Below the pieces are notes generated by a model. The model saw nothing but the letters and a program-made list of their open reading frames with translations, was not told the origin of the DNA and ran no database searches. Of a stretch of DNA of 26,365 nucleotides, positions 18,578 to 26,365 are shown one piece after another (positions within the stretch are counted from its first letter, which is position 1; each line of letters opens with the position of its first letter). The stretch is taken from contig CAMLSF010000035.1 of assembly GCA_946482615.1 (NCBI GenBank), forward strand, positions 1 to 26,365, read 5' to 3'. Source of the stretch: an uncultured Chromatiaceae bacterium. Its GTDB lineage: Bacteria > Pseudomonadota > Gammaproteobacteria > Enterobacterales > Alteromonadaceae. The position numbers and the translations under genes were made by a program.

Positions 18578-18881
18578 AGATTTCAGATTACTTTTTCTTA
18601 TCTGAATAAATATCTGTTTTGTACGAATTTTAATCTTGTTTTGAGTGTGGTGTAGCGGCAGGCCTTGAAAATTAAGGGAAGCTGAACAGCTTTTGTTTTG
18701 ATGATGAATTACTATTTTTTGAACAAAATTTATGTGACTGATAAAAATGGTCATTAGTCGCTATTTTTTCCCCTTTTATCGTGAAGATGAAACTTTTTGC
18801 AAATATCTGACCCATAACTCTGGTTAGTCGTCAGAATGTCATGAAATCAAAATATTTTTAACGTCGATAAGGCTCGCCCTG
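18578..18881. other. AT-rich gene-free spacer
   Basis: No convincing coding region is present. Visible items are an inverted repeat TCAGAT/ATCTGA (18583-18605) and a hairpin GACTGAT/ATTAGTC (18736-18759) followed four bases later by six T, which might be a weak plus-strand terminator. The Tol operon promoter begins at its right end. Confidence 0.5.
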
Positions 18882-18910
18882 TTGAGTTCGGCTGTGGCCT
18901 CCAATATCAT
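18882..18910 (+). promoter_or_regulatory. Probable promoter of the Tol-Pal operon
   Basis: TTGAGT (18882-18887) and TATCAT (18905-18910) are separated by exactly 17 bp. Predicted transcription starts near 18917, leaving a leader of about 20 nt before ybgC. Confidence 0.6.
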
Positions 18911-18937
18911 AGCGGCCAATTTGGATGACAAAATAGT

Positions 18938-19363
18938 ATGATGCGACAAGGCTTTGAGTTTCCTGTCAGAGTATATTACGAAGACACCGATGCCGGTGGC
19001 GTAGTATATTATGCTAACTATCTGAAATTCTTCGAAAGAGCCAGAACCGAATGGCTGAGGAGTTTAGGCATAGAGCAGGATCTGCTATTGAGTCAGGATA
19101 TTGGCTTTATGGTGAAAAGTGTTCAGATGGAAAACCATAAGCCAGCAAGGTTCAACCAGCTTTTGTTGGTAAAAAGCGAGATTAAGCAGCTAAAAAAAGC
19201 CAGTTTGGTGTTTTGGCAGGAAATCTATAACGCAGATGCACAATTGCTTTGTTCAGCGCAGGTTAGTATTGCCTGCGTAAAACTATCATTAATGAAAGCG
19301 AGTGCAATACCTCGCGATGTTTTAGGGGTGTTATCAGGTGACAGGCGGACTATCAGTTCTTGA
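18938..19363 (+). CDS. ybgC: Acyl-CoA thioesterase YbgC
   Basis: YbgC is a hotdog-fold acyl-CoA thioesterase of the Tol-Pal gene cluster. The 141-aa protein (E. coli 134) has the family motif [20 protein letters not shown] with the catalytic Asp at residue 18, and [13 protein letters not shown] after it. The start could be either of two adjacent ATG codons (18938 or 18941); the ribosome site is weak for both. It is the first gene of the operon and overlaps tolQ by 26 bp. Confidence 0.95.
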   Translation: MMRQGFEFPVRVYYEDTDAGGVVYYANYLKFFERARTEWLRSLGIEQDLLLSQDIGFMVKSVQMENHKPARFNQLLLVKSEIKQLKKASLVFWQEIYNADAQLLCSAQVSIACVKLSLMKASAIPRDVLGVLSGDRRTISS

Positions 19364-20021
19364 TTTAATTCTTCACGCTAGTGTGGTGGTGCAGCTGGTT
19401 ATGCTGATGTTGCTGAGCATGTCTGTAATTTCATGGGCCATGATCATTCAACGCAACAAAGCCCTGAGCATTGCTGTTGAAGAAACCAAGCAGTTTGAAG
19501 ACAAATTCTGGTCAGGTATTGACCTGTCAAAACTGTATAACGAAGTCAGCGCCAAAGTCACAGTGACAGGTGTTGAGGCGTTGTTTAAGGCTGGTTTTAA
19601 GGAATTTGCCCGTTTACATAAAACCAGCCGTCAGTCTGGTGCCGTGATGGAAGGCACTCAACGGGCGATGCGAGTGGGATTGTCCCGCGAAGTAGAGCGT
19701 CTGGAAACTCATCTGCCGTTTTTAGCTACAGTAGGTTCTATCAGTCCTTACATTGGTTTGTTCGGCACCGTCTGGGGTATTATGAACTCCTTTATCGCTT
19801 TAGGTGCAGTGCAACAAGCTACTTTAGCTATGGTGGCGCCAGGTATAGCTGAAGCTCTTATTGCGACAGCCATAGGTTTATTTGCTGCTATTCCTGCAGT
19901 TATTGCTTATAACAAGTTTTCTCACAAAGTTGAAATGCTGGAAAGTGCCTACGCCAATTTTGTGGAAGAGTTTGCCAATATTCTGCACCGTCAGGCGATG
20001 GCCAGCGGAGATAATAACTAA
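19338..20021 (+). CDS. tolQ: Tol-Pal protein TolQ
   Basis: TolQ is the inner-membrane channel subunit that, with TolR, converts proton motive force into movement of TolA. The 227-aa protein (E. coli 230) starts at a GTG inside the end of ybgC, with AGGGG at 9-nt spacing; [20 protein letters not shown] aligns with the E. coli N-terminus. Three membrane segments are visible, the second and third around [19 protein letters not shown] and [20 protein letters not shown]. The stop overlaps the tolR start by one base. Confidence 0.97.
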   Translation: MTGGLSVLDLILHASVVVQLVMLMLLSMSVISWAMIIQRNKALSIAVEETKQFEDKFWSGIDLSKLYNEVSAKVTVTGVEALFKAGFKEFARLHKTSRQSGAVMEGTQRAMRVGLSREVERLETHLPFLATVGSISPYIGLFGTVWGIMNSFIALGAVQQATLAMVAPGIAEALIATAIGLFAAIPAVIAYNKFSHKVEMLESAYANFVEEFANILHRQAMASGDNN

Positions 20022-20452
20022 TGTACGTTCGTAAAAAACGCCGTATGGTGGCAGAGATCAACGTTGTTCCATATATAGACGTGATGTTGGTGCTGTTGAT
20101 CATTTTTATGGTAACGACGCCTATTATCACCCAAGGGGTAAAAGTAGAGTTACCTAAGTCAGATGCTGAACCCATAGAGCAAATGAAGGACGGTAAAACA
20201 CCACTGGTTGCCACAGTGGATGAAGGTGGTTTGTATTATTTTGAGAAAGATGGTGTCAATAAAGGGCCCTTTAATGCTCAGGAAATGCAGATGGAAGTGG
20301 CTGGCACTCTGCAGCTGGAACCTGGTACCCAAGTGATTATTAAGGGGGATGGCCGTGTGAATTATGCTGCCATTATTCAGTTATTAAATCTGCTGAAAGA
20401 TGCTGGGGCGCCTTCCGTTGGTTTAATGACTGACGATGTGGAGCAAAACTAA
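20021..20452 (+). CDS. tolR: Tol-Pal protein TolR
   Basis: TolR is the ExbD-like partner of TolQ. It has a short cytosolic N-terminus, one membrane helix (about 17-37) with the proton-relay Asp20 in VVPYIDVMLVLLIIFMV, and a periplasmic domain. The length is 143 aa (E. coli 142). The start forms TAATG with the tolQ stop. Confidence 0.97.
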   Translation: MYVRKKRRMVAEINVVPYIDVMLVLLIIFMVTTPIITQGVKVELPKSDAEPIEQMKDGKTPLVATVDEGGLYYFEKDGVNKGPFNAQEMQMEVAGTLQLEPGTQVIIKGDGRVNYAAIIQLLNLLKDAGAPSVGLMTDDVEQN

Positions 20453-20453
20453 G

Positions 20454-21359
20454 ATGGAACCAGCGTTTAAGAAGTCGCTGATCATCTCGGGTGCCTTACA
20501 CCTTCTTGTAGCGGTATTGTTATTTGTTAATTTTAATTTCTTCAAAAATGAAGAAATTTTAGTAGTACCTATGCCTGGGGACTTAAGTGCGCCCCTGAAT
20601 GCGACTACTGTCGATCAGTCTCAGTTTGATGAGCTGAAAGAGAAAAATCAGCAGAAAAAGAAAGACGAAGAAAAACGCAAAAAAGATTTAGAGAAAAAGA
20701 AACAACAGGAAGAACGTGAAAAGCGTTTGGAAGAACAGCGCCTGAAAAAACAGGAACAAGAGAAAAAAGAAGCCGAAATAGCAGAAAAGAAAGCGGCTGA
20801 AGAGAAGAAAAAACAGGCTGTAGAAAAAGAGAAACAACAAAAACTGGCTGCTGAGAAGAAAAAGAAAGAAGAAGAAAAGAAAAAGCAGCAAGAGCTAGAG
20901 AAGAAGAAAAAAGAAAAATTAGCGAAAGAAAAAGCAGCTAAAGAAAAAGCAGCCAAAGAAAAGGCTGAAAAAGCCAAAGCAGAACAAGAAAAACGTGAGC
21001 GTGAAGCTGCAGAGGAAATGTTAGCTGAGCAGTTGGAAGAAGAAGCAGAAGCTCGTCGTGCAGCGAAGGCCGGTCAGATCCTGACTGAGAAGCAACGCTA
21101 TTTGGCGATGATTATTGCGAAAATCCAACAAAATTGGTTTGTAGACGATACAATGCGCGGCAAAGAGTGCCGGGTGAATATTCGTTTGGCCAGCAATGGT
21201 TTTGTCACCTCCAGTTCGATACTGGGTGGAGACCGAGCGCTTTGTGAATCGGCGATGCGTGCAATACAAAAGGCAGGGAACTTCCCTATGTCACCAGACC
21301 CTGATGTATATGACGCATTGAAGGATTTAACAACAATTTTGAGACCGGAACTGAGATAA
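20454..21359 (+). CDS. tolA: Tol-Pal protein TolA
   Basis: TolA links the TolQR motor to TolB-Pal at the outer membrane. From the ATG at 20454 it is 301 aa. It has an N-terminal signal anchor (about 9-29, [19 protein letters not shown]), a periplasmic Lys/Glu/Ala/Gln-rich helical arm (about 58-205), and a globular C-terminal domain (about 212-301) with two cysteines, Cys239 and Cys264, that fit the disulfide of TolA domain III. The long arm is shorter than in E. coli (421 aa total). An in-frame ATG at 20436 lies inside tolR and is disfavoured. The DNA of the arm is strongly purine-rich on the plus strand and produces long spurious Phe/Ser-rich antisense frames. Confidence 0.95.
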   Translation: MEPAFKKSLIISGALHLLVAVLLFVNFNFFKNEEILVVPMPGDLSAPLNATTVDQSQFDELKEKNQQKKKDEEKRKKDLEKKKQQEEREKRLEEQRLKKQEQEKKEAEIAEKKAAEEKKKQAVEKEKQQKLAAEKKKKEEEKKKQQELEKKKKEKLAKEKAAKEKAAKEKAEKAKAEQEKREREAAEEMLAEQLEEEAEARRAAKAGQILTEKQRYLAMIIAKIQQNWFVDDTMRGKECRVNIRLASNGFVTSSSILGGDRALCESAMRAIQKAGNFPMSPDPDVYDALKDLTTILRPELR

Positions 21360-21363
21360 CAAT

Positions 21364-22713
21364 ATGCTGAAGTTGATAGGAAAGAGCCTGGTGGCATTTG
21401 CCCTGGTGCTAAGTGCAAAATCGTATGCCAGTTTAGAGATTGTAATCACAGATGGTGTGGACAGTGCTCGCCCTGTTGCTATAGTGCCTTTTAAATTTGA
21501 AGGTAATACGCTGCCAAATCAACGTATTGCTGATATTGTGTCAGCAGACTTAATGCGTAGTGGTAAATTTAACCCTATCGCAGCAACCCGGATGCCACAA
21601 CAACCGACCAACAGCAAAGAAATTGACTATCAGCGCTGGATGAAGCAGGGTGTTGAAGCTGTGGTTACCGGCACTATCCGTGAAGTAGGTGTCAACAGAT
21701 ATGCTGTGCGTTTTGAATTAGTTGATGTATTTAAAGGGGCTTCAGGCGGAGGTTCGTCCTCGGCTATTATCGGTGGTCAACTGACTACTGGCCTGACTCA
21801 CATTCTGGATGCGCGTGAAACGACCATCAGTGGCGATCAGTTCAGACAATATGCTCATCGTATCAGTGATATAGTTTATGAAAAATTAACTGGTGAACGT
21901 GGTGCTTTTTTAACTAAAATAGCCTATGTGTTAGTACGTGACAAAGCAGACTTTAAATATCAATTAGTTGTAGCTGATTACGATGGTGAAAACGAGCAGG
22001 TGTTGTTAAGAGCCAAAGAGCCTTTAATGTCACCAGCCTGGTCACCTGATGGTACAAAGCTGGCTTATGTAACCTTTGAAAAACGTCAGTCACAAATTTA
22101 TATTCAAGATATATATACGGGCCGTCGCAGTATATTAACCAGTTTCAAAGGTATTAACGGTGCACCTAAGTGGTCACCTGATGGCCGCCGAATGGCGATG
22201 GTGTTGTCAAAAGATGGCAACGCAGAAGTTTATGTGATGGATATTGCGACCAAAGCGCTGACAAAACTGACGAACCACAGACGGATTGACACTGAGCCGA
22301 ACTGGTCGCCAGATGGTTCTAAGCTGATTTTTAGTTCAGAACGTGGTGGTAATCCACAAATTTATAGCGTAAATGTAGCTTCAGGTGTCACTGAAAGGGT
22401 AACATTTGAGGGGGAAATGAATTTAGCTGCCTCTTATACACCAGATGGGCGTGGTATTGTTATGGTCAACAGAACAAATGGCCAGTATAATATCGCCCGC
22501 ATGGATGTTGAGAGTCGCTATTTGCAGGTGTTGACTCGCACTTATCTGGACGAGTCACCAAGCATTGCGCCGAATGGCTCAATGATAATTTATAGTACTT
22601 TGTACGGTTCGTCACAAGTACTGGCACTGGTATCCATGGATGGGCGCTTTAAAGCACGGTTACCGGCGGCAAACGGCAGAGTCAAATCTCCGGCTTGGTC
22701 ACCATTTTTATAA
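21364..22713 (+). CDS. tolB: Tol-Pal protein TolB
   Basis: TolB is the periplasmic beta-propeller that exchanges between Pal and TolA. The 449-aa precursor has a signal peptide cleaved after about residue 22 (KSYA). An N-terminal alpha/beta domain (to about 165) is followed by propeller repeats with the signature [38 protein letters not shown] and [11 protein letters not shown]. It is about 19 residues longer than E. coli TolB, mainly from a Gly/Ser-rich insert near [16 protein letters not shown] in the N-terminal domain. It begins 4 bp after tolA. Confidence 0.97.
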   Translation: MLKLIGKSLVAFALVLSAKSYASLEIVITDGVDSARPVAIVPFKFEGNTLPNQRIADIVSADLMRSGKFNPIAATRMPQQPTNSKEIDYQRWMKQGVEAVVTGTIREVGVNRYAVRFELVDVFKGASGGGSSSAIIGGQLTTGLTHILDARETTISGDQFRQYAHRISDIVYEKLTGERGAFLTKIAYVLVRDKADFKYQLVVADYDGENEQVLLRAKEPLMSPAWSPDGTKLAYVTFEKRQSQIYIQDIYTGRRSILTSFKGINGAPKWSPDGRRMAMVLSKDGNAEVYVMDIATKALTKLTNHRRIDTEPNWSPDGSKLIFSSERGGNPQIYSVNVASGVTERVTFEGEMNLAASYTPDGRGIVMVNRTNGQYNIARMDVESRYLQVLTRTYLDESPSIAPNGSMIIYSTLYGSSQVLALVSMDGRFKARLPAANGRVKSPAWSPFL

Positions 22714-22755
22714 AAAACGAAAATTTGGTTAATTGATTTACTAAGGACAACAATT

Positions 22756-23262
22756 ATGAACTTAAACAAAGTTTTAAAAGGCTTGTTAGTTGCAGTGCCA
22801 GTGTTAACTTTAGCTGCTTGTAGCTCAACTGATGAAGTAGCCGCTACTGATGCAAACACTGGTGCAAACACTAACCAAGTAGTTGAACAAGGCCTGTCAG
22901 CTGAAGAATTGCTGCGTCAGCAATTAGAAGCTCTGCGTCAAGACAACACTATTTACTTCGACTTCGACCAGTCAGCTATCCGTTCAGAATTCGCTTCTGT
23001 TCTGGAAGCTCACGCTGCTTTCTTACGCGCTCGCACTAACATCACTGTAACTGTTGAAGGTCACACTGATGCTCGTGGTACTCCAGAGTACAACATCGCG
23101 TTAGGCGAACGTCGTGGTCAGGCTGTGACTCAATACTTAGCTAACCTGGGCGTTGCTGCTGGCCAAATGTCAGTAGTGAGCTACGGCGAAGAGAAACCAG
23201 CTGTTGAAGGTAACGACGAAAGCGCGTTCTCTAAAAACCGTCGCGCTGTTTTAGTTTACTAA
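22756..23262 (+). CDS. pal: Peptidoglycan-associated lipoprotein Pal
   Basis: Pal anchors the outer membrane to peptidoglycan. The 168-aa precursor has a lipoprotein signal peptide with lipobox LAAC and lipidated Cys22, then a low-complexity linker, then an OmpA-like domain (about 57-168) with [28 protein letters not shown] and the [14 protein letters not shown] peptidoglycan-binding helix. Codon choice is noticeably biased to frequent codons compared with its neighbours, which fits an abundant protein. AAGGA lies 9 nt before the ATG; 42 bp separate it from tolB. Confidence 0.98.
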   Translation: MNLNKVLKGLLVAVPVLTLAACSSTDEVAATDANTGANTNQVVEQGLSAEELLRQQLEALRQDNTIYFDFDQSAIRSEFASVLEAHAAFLRARTNITVTVEGHTDARGTPEYNIALGERRGQAVTQYLANLGVAAGQMSVVSYGEEKPAVEGNDESAFSKNRRAVLVY

Positions 23263-23283
23263 TAACTGAGACGAAGCAAAGCA

Positions 23284-24144
23284 GTGAAAAAATCTTTAGT
23301 TACTGCGCTTTCTGTTATCAGCATTGCCTCGTGGGCAGATCCGGCTCCTGTAGCTGATCTGTCCCGCGCTGGCGGTGGCGCTGTCCAGACTCCAAAATAC
23401 GCCTCCACGGCTGACCGTATAGCTGCGCTGGAACGTATTGTTGAGGCCAGAGCTAACGCTCAGGTTGCTATGCAGCAGCAAGTGTCCGCTTTATTAGACG
23501 AAGTGTCTGAATTGCGTGGCATCACTGAGATGCATTCCTACAAATTAGAAGAAATATTGCAACAACAACGCAATATTTATCAGGAAATTGACCGGAGAAT
23601 GGGCGCAGGCGCCGCCTCAGGTTCAACTTCAGCTACTCCGACACAATCAAGCACCCCAGCAACATCAGCAGAACAAGCGCCTGTAGGCAATCCTGCTGCA
23701 GTAGTTAATGGTGGCGAGTCTCAAACTGCTTCTACGGCAGATTCAGCTAATGCTGTATCCTCTTCGAGCCCGTCGGAAAGTGATGCTTATGAAAGTGCGG
23801 TCAATCTGGTGCTGAAAGATCGCGCCTACGATGCAGCTATTCCTGCATTTGAAAATTTCGTCCGTACTTACCCGGATTCCAGCTATGCACCAAATTCGTA
23901 CTATTGGTTAGGCCAGTTGTTTTTTACAAAAAATGAACTGTTGAAAGCCAAAGCTCAATTTGAGCGTGTAGTGGCTCAATATCCACAGTCAGCAAAAGCT
24001 GCAGATTCTTTATCTAAGTTGGGTCAATTGTCAGAGCGGGAAGGTGATACAGCTGCAGCCAAGCAGTTTTATCAACTTTTAGTCAGCAAATACCCACAGT
24101 CTAAACCTGCAAAAGCAGCAAAGGCGAAGTTAGAGAGTCTGTAA
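23284..24144 (+). CDS. cpoB: Cell division coordinator CpoB (YbgF)
   Basis: CpoB couples Tol-Pal action with peptidoglycan synthesis at the septum in E. coli. The 286-aa precursor starts with GTG and has a signal peptide MKKSLVTALSVISIASWA cleaved near residue 18. A coiled-coil trimerisation region (about 41-106) precedes a Ser/Thr/Ala/Pro-rich linker (107-168), and the C-terminus has TPR-type repeats (169-286; YPDSSYAPNSYYWLGQLFF, YPQSAKAADSLSKLG, YPQSKPAKAA). It ends the Tol-Pal operon before a terminator. Confidence 0.95.
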   Translation: MKKSLVTALSVISIASWADPAPVADLSRAGGGAVQTPKYASTADRIAALERIVEARANAQVAMQQQVSALLDEVSELRGITEMHSYKLEEILQQQRNIYQEIDRRMGAGAASGSTSATPTQSSTPATSAEQAPVGNPAAVVNGGESQTASTADSANAVSSSSPSESDAYESAVNLVLKDRAYDAAIPAFENFVRTYPDSSYAPNSYYWLGQLFFTKNELLKAKAQFERVVAQYPQSAKAADSLSKLGQLSEREGDTAAAKQFYQLLVSKYPQSKPAKAAKAKLESL

Positions 24145-24166
24145 TTAAGCTGTCGTGTTGAATAAG

Positions 24167-24192
24167 AACCCTGGTCAAAGCCGGGGTTTTTT
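24167..24192 (+). terminator. Terminator of the Tol-Pal operon
   Basis: AACCCTGG and CCGGGGTT form an 8-bp stem including one G-U pair, with a six-base loop. Six T at 24187-24192 complete it. It lies 22 bp after the cpoB stop. Between here and the tRNA promoter (24193-24428) I see no gene or clear signal. Confidence 0.8.
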
Positions 24193-24428
24193 ATATCTCA
24201 AATGCTCTGAATAATGAATTTCAAACCATCCAGCATTAAAATTACTTCTGCTCCATGACTCAAAACCATGTTTCGACAGCTTCAATACACAGAGTTGTGC
24301 GCAAGCCGGAGCGAGCATTTTTCTGTATATAAATAATACGACCAGTTTCTGTTTCGGTTGGGTCGGCGTTTTTATGCTGGCATTTTAAGCAGTTGAACAA
24401 AGAAAATGGCCTTTCTGGTAATTTTTGG

Positions 24429-24456
24429 TTGCACTGGAAATTTAAATAAGTAAGAT
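24429..24456 (+). promoter_or_regulatory. Candidate promoter of the tRNA-Lys array
   Basis: TTGCAC (24429-24434) and TAAGAT (24451-24456) are 16 bp apart. A GC-rich discriminator, GCGTCCGCG, follows, as is usual at stringently controlled tRNA promoters. The first tRNA begins 15 bp after the -10 box. Confidence 0.55.
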
Positions 24457-24471
24457 ATGCGTCCGCGGCAG

Positions 24472-24547
24472 GGGTCATTAGCTCAGCTGGTAGAGCAGCG
24501 GACTTTTAATCCGTTGGTCGATGATTCGAATTCATCATGACCCACCA
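24472..24547 (+). tRNA. tRNA-Lys (TTT), copy 1, A53-U61 variant
   Basis: Acceptor GGGTCAT pairs with ATGACCC, then A and encoded CCA. Anticodon stem GCGGA/TCCGT, anticodon TTT at 24505-24507. The T stem is GATGA/TCATC, so the pair next to the T loop (53-61) is A-U instead of the nearly invariant G-C. It is identical to copy 2 and differs from copies 3 and 4 only at these two bases. In E. coli a lysine/valine tRNA cluster occupies the same place between cpoB (ybgF) and nadA. Confidence 0.95.
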
Positions 24548-24574
24548 CTCCCGCGCAAACTTTTGTATCGAACT

Positions 24575-24650
24575 GGGTCATTAGCTCAGCTGGTAGAGCA
24601 GCGGACTTTTAATCCGTTGGTCGATGATTCGAATTCATCATGACCCACCA
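24575..24650 (+). tRNA. tRNA-Lys (TTT), copy 2, A53-U61 variant
   Basis: Identical in sequence to copy 1, including A at 24627 and T at 24635 in the T stem. The spacer from copy 1 is 27 bp. Confidence 0.95.
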
Positions 24651-24667
24651 CTTCGATACCCTTGTTT

Positions 24668-24743
24668 GGGTCATTAGCTCAGCTGGTAGAGCAGCGGACT
24701 TTTAATCCGTTGGTCGATGGTTCGAATCCATCATGACCCACCA
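24668..24743 (+). tRNA. tRNA-Lys (TTT), copy 3
   Basis: Same gene as copies 1 and 2 except that the T stem is GATGG/CCATC, restoring the normal G53-C61 pair. Encoded CCA. The spacer from copy 2 is 17 bp. Confidence 0.97.
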
Positions 24744-24764
24744 CTTTATCTATTCTCCTTGCAT

Positions 24765-24840
24765 GGGTCATTAGCTCAGCTGGTAGAGCAGCGGACTTTT
24801 AATCCGTTGGTCGATGGTTCGAATCCATCATGACCCACCA
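24765..24840 (+). tRNA. tRNA-Lys (TTT), copy 4
   Basis: Identical to copy 3, with the standard G53-C61 pair and encoded CCA. No clear terminator follows before nadA, 76 bp downstream. Confidence 0.97.
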
Positions 24841-24869
24841 TGCAATCTTAGCTTCCTTGTGTTTCCCGC

Positions 24870-24887
24870 TATAATTTTGTGTATAAT
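24870..24887 (+). promoter_or_regulatory. Candidate nadA promoter -10 boxes
   Basis: Two perfect TATAAT hexamers occur at 24870-24875 and 24882-24887. The second is followed by GCCGC and is the better placed, about 30 bp before the nadA ATG. The matching -35 is weak (GTGTTT at 17-bp spacing). No NadR-type operator was recognised. Confidence 0.45.
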
Positions 24888-24916
24888 GCCGCACTTTTTA
24901 CAACCGGGTGGCCGTT

Positions 24917-25975
24917 ATGGATCAAGCACTGCACTTTAACGAACTTGACTTTGTATTCCCGAAAAAACCTTTGCCGTTAAACGCGGATCAAAAAGCTGCC
25001 TACAAAGAACGTATCAAGCTTTTATTACAGCAACGTGATGCGGTGTTGGTTGCGCACTATTACACAGATCCTGAAATTCAGGCTTTAGCTGAAGAAACGG
25101 GTGGTTGTGTGTCTGATTCGCTGGAGATGGCGCGTTTTGGCAATAAACATTCAGCCAAAACTTTGATCGTGGCCGGTGTAAAGTTTATGGGCGAGACCGC
25201 CAAAATACTGAACCCGGAAAAAACCGTATTAATGCCAACGCTTGAAGCGACCTGTTCACTGGACTTAGGTTGCCCTGCAGATGCGTTCAGCGCCTTTTGC
25301 GACGAGCACCCTGACCGTGTTGTGGTTGTCTATGCCAATACCTCTGCGGCTGTTAAAGCCCGTGCTGATTGGGTAGTGACCTCTTCTATTGCTCTGGACG
25401 TCGTGGAGCATTTAGACAGCGAAGGCAAAAAGATTTTATGGGGCCCGGATCGTCACCTTGGCGCTTATGTACAAAAACAAACAGGAGCCGACATGCTGTT
25501 GTGGCAGGGCGCTTGTATTGTGCATGATGAGTTTAAAGCCAAAGCGCTGATTGAGCTGAAAAAGCAGTATCCAAACGCTGCTGTGCTGGTTCACCCCGAA
25601 TCACCTGCCAATGTGGTGGATTTGGCCGATGCGGTAGGCTCGACCAGCCAACTGATCAAAGCCAGCCAGACTATGCCAAACGATACCTTTATCGTGGCGA
25701 CAGACCGCGGCATCTTCTATAAGATGCAACAGGCTATGCCGGACAAGACCTTTATCGAAGCTCCAACAGGCGGTAACGGCGCAACCTGCCGTAGCTGCGC
25801 ACATTGTCCCTGGATGGCGATGAACGGTCTGAAGGCGATTGAGGACGCTTTGCTGCAGTCTGAAGGCCATGAGATATTTGTTGATGCCGATCTGCGTGAA
25901 AAAGCGTTAATACCACTGGACAGAATGCTGAACTTCGCAAAATCAGCGCAAATGCCGGTGAAAGGCAACGCCTGA
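24917..25975 (+). CDS. nadA: Quinolinate synthase NadA
   Basis: NadA condenses iminoaspartate (from NadB) with dihydroxyacetone phosphate to quinolinate in NAD synthesis, using a 4Fe-4S cluster. From the ATG at 24917 the protein is 352 aa. The three cluster cysteines fall at 113 ([11 protein letters not shown]), 200 ([10 protein letters not shown]) and 297 (CRSCAHCPW), the same numbers as in E. coli. [21 protein letters not shown] and [19 protein letters not shown] are conserved. An in-frame GTG at 24908 would give MAVMDQ, reminiscent of the E. coli start, but the GGGTGG that could serve as ribosome site lies 5 nt before the ATG. It follows the Lys tRNAs as in E. coli. Confidence 0.97.
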   Translation: MDQALHFNELDFVFPKKPLPLNADQKAAYKERIKLLLQQRDAVLVAHYYTDPEIQALAEETGGCVSDSLEMARFGNKHSAKTLIVAGVKFMGETAKILNPEKTVLMPTLEATCSLDLGCPADAFSAFCDEHPDRVVVVYANTSAAVKARADWVVTSSIALDVVEHLDSEGKKILWGPDRHLGAYVQKQTGADMLLWQGACIVHDEFKAKALIELKKQYPNAAVLVHPESPANVVDLADAVGSTSQLIKASQTMPNDTFIVATDRGIFYKMQQAMPDKTFIEAPTGGNGATCRSCAHCPWMAMNGLKAIEDALLQSEGHEIFVDADLREKALIPLDRMLNFAKSAQMPVKGNA

Positions 25976-26026
25976 TGTGATTTTGCTGAAAATTCCAGCA
26001 AAAAAACAGGCTTCTGTATTTAACTG

Positions 26027-26055
26027 TTGCACGGCGCGGTGATTTTCAATAGGAT
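26027..26055 (+). promoter_or_regulatory. Candidate promoter of tRNA-Ser
   Basis: TTGCAC (26027-26032) and TAGGAT (26050-26055) are 17 bp apart, followed by a GC-rich discriminator AGCCGCGC. A small leader hairpin, CTTGC/GCAAG at 26063-26076, lies just before the tRNA. Confidence 0.55.
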
Positions 26056-26080
26056 AGCCGCGCTTGCTGTAGCAAGCCTC

Positions 26081-26170
26081 GGAGAGATGGCTGAGTGGCT
26101 GAAGGCGCACGCCTGGAAAGTGTGTTTAGGTTAACCCCTAACGAGGGTTCGAATCCCTCTCTCTCCGCCA
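26081..26170 (+). tRNA. tRNA-Ser (GGA)
   Basis: This class II tRNA of 90 nt has acceptor GGAGAGA/TCTCTCC, discriminator G and encoded CCA. The anticodon stem CACGC/GTGTG surrounds a loop with GGA at 26115-26117. A long variable arm (TTAGG...CCTAA) and T arm GAGGG/CCCTC are visible. Confidence 0.97.
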
Positions 26171-26172
26171 GA

Positions 26173-26218
26173 TTAAATGAAAAAGCCCCGGACGAAAGTC
26201 CGGGGCTTTTTCATTTAA
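26173..26218 (+). terminator. Terminator of tRNA-Ser, 21-bp perfect stem
   Basis: The arms 26173-26193 and 26198-26218 are perfectly complementary over 21 bp around a GAAA tetraloop. The core is GCCCCGGAC/GTCCGGGGC flanked by five A and five T, so it can stop transcription in both directions. It begins 3 bp after the tRNA CCA. Confidence 0.9.
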
Positions 26219-26256
26219 ACCGGAGAGCGGGGATTTGGTTCGAACCCTATGTTCGA

Positions 26257-26331
26257 CCGGTTTGCCGGGAGCAAACCGGAACGCGCTTTAGCGCGGCCCC
26301 GAAGGGGTGGAGGGCAGGATGCCCGGAATAA
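26257..26331 (+). repeat. Chain of four hairpins ending in copy 2 of the iterated motif
   Basis: In order: CCGGTTTGC/GCAAACCGG (26257-26279, 9 bp), CGCGC/GCGCG (26282-26295), CCCC-GAA-GGGG (26297-26307) and GGGCA-GGA-TGCCC (26312-26324). The final 27 bp (26305-26331) are identical to 18333-18359. No U runs follow the individual stems, so they are not terminators. The remaining bases to the window end show nothing further. Confidence 0.65.
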
Positions 26332-26365
26332 TCCCGTGAGTCTGCTGTTGCGCATCAAGTCCGGG

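Noticed and set aside
18566..18754. Minus-strand open frame of 62 codons in the ruvB-ybgC gap
   Set aside because: AT-rich composition, no ribosome site, and an irregular Ile/Lys/Phe-rich product; treated as chance.
20648..20977. Long Phe/Ser-rich minus-strand frames
   Set aside because: Shadows of the Lys/Glu-rich helical arm of TolA.
24260..24478. Minus-strand open frame of 72 codons between the Tol operon and the tRNA-Lys array
   Set aside because: No ribosome site, no recognisable family, and it runs into the tRNA promoter and the first bases of the tRNA gene.
25983..26007. TTTTGCTG/CAGCAAAA hairpin after nadA
   Set aside because: The run after the stem is A on the plus strand, and no U run follows on the minus strand, so it is not a normal terminator.
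26231..26256. GGTTCGAACCC resembling a tRNA T arm, as if an attachment-site duplicate
   Set aside because: The surrounding bases do not match the tRNA-Ser 3' end, and no integrase is nearby in the window.
26095..26331. Plus-strand frame of 78 codons downstream of nadA
   Set aside because: It starts inside tRNA-Ser and reads through its terminator and the hairpin chain.
1..26365. CRISPR array, transposase, integrase, phage or defence genes
   Set aside because: No regularly spaced direct repeats and no such proteins were seen; all sizeable genes are conserved housekeeping or sensory genes.

Overview
The window is a chromosomal housekeeping segment of a gammaproteobacterium. Proteins align closely from end to end with E. 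coli counterparts (FadE, PurM, PurN, CmoA/B, AspS, YebC, RuvABC, Tol-Pal, NadA). The overall style (DUF3108 after purN, a long periplasmic-sensor GGDEF protein, moderate GC) suggests the Alteromonadales/Chromatiales side, perhaps near Rheinheimera. That placement is inference from memory, not a search.

Layout. 1-207: end of a tRNA cluster (His, Pro) with a terminator. 314-2892: fadE on the minus strand with its terminator, promoter and a FadR-like operator. 2983-3747: yafJ, divergent from fadE. 3755-3881: an ERIC-like 127-bp repeat between convergent gene ends. 3894-10376: a minus-strand run, in transcription order yecE, cmoA, cmoB, a LysR regulator, an unknown 135-aa gene, then (after a hairpin/promoter region) purM, purN and a DUF3108 gene. 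10458-13277: a membrane diguanylate cyclase with three periplasmic solute-binding domains. 13418-18225: aspS, then yebC-ruvC-ruvA-ruvB. 18226-18937: a 712-bp gene-free gap with two terminators, a short iterated hairpin motif and a possible structured RNA. 18938-24144: the complete operon ybgC-tolQ-tolR-tolA-tolB-pal-cpoB. 24472-24840: four tandem tRNA-Lys genes. 24917-25975: nadA. 26081-26170: tRNA-Ser(GGA), a terminator, and a second copy of the iterated hairpin motif in a chain of hairpins.

How the genes work together. CmoA makes carboxy-SAM and CmoB uses it on wobble U34 of tRNAs such as the tRNA-Pro(UGG) encoded here. RuvABC resolves Holliday junctions. Tol-Pal with CpoB and YbgC maintains the outer membrane during division. 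PurM and PurN are purine biosynthesis steps. Much of the gene order (cpoB, Lys tRNAs, nadA; yecE, cmoA, cmoB; fadE near yafJ) is shared with E. coli.

I see no undescribed multi-gene system. The best unexplained signals are small: an A-U pair replacing the near-universal G53-C61 in two of the four tRNA-Lys genes, a repeated two-hairpin GC-rich motif, a minus-facing terminator with no minus-strand gene behind it, and the ERIC-like element.
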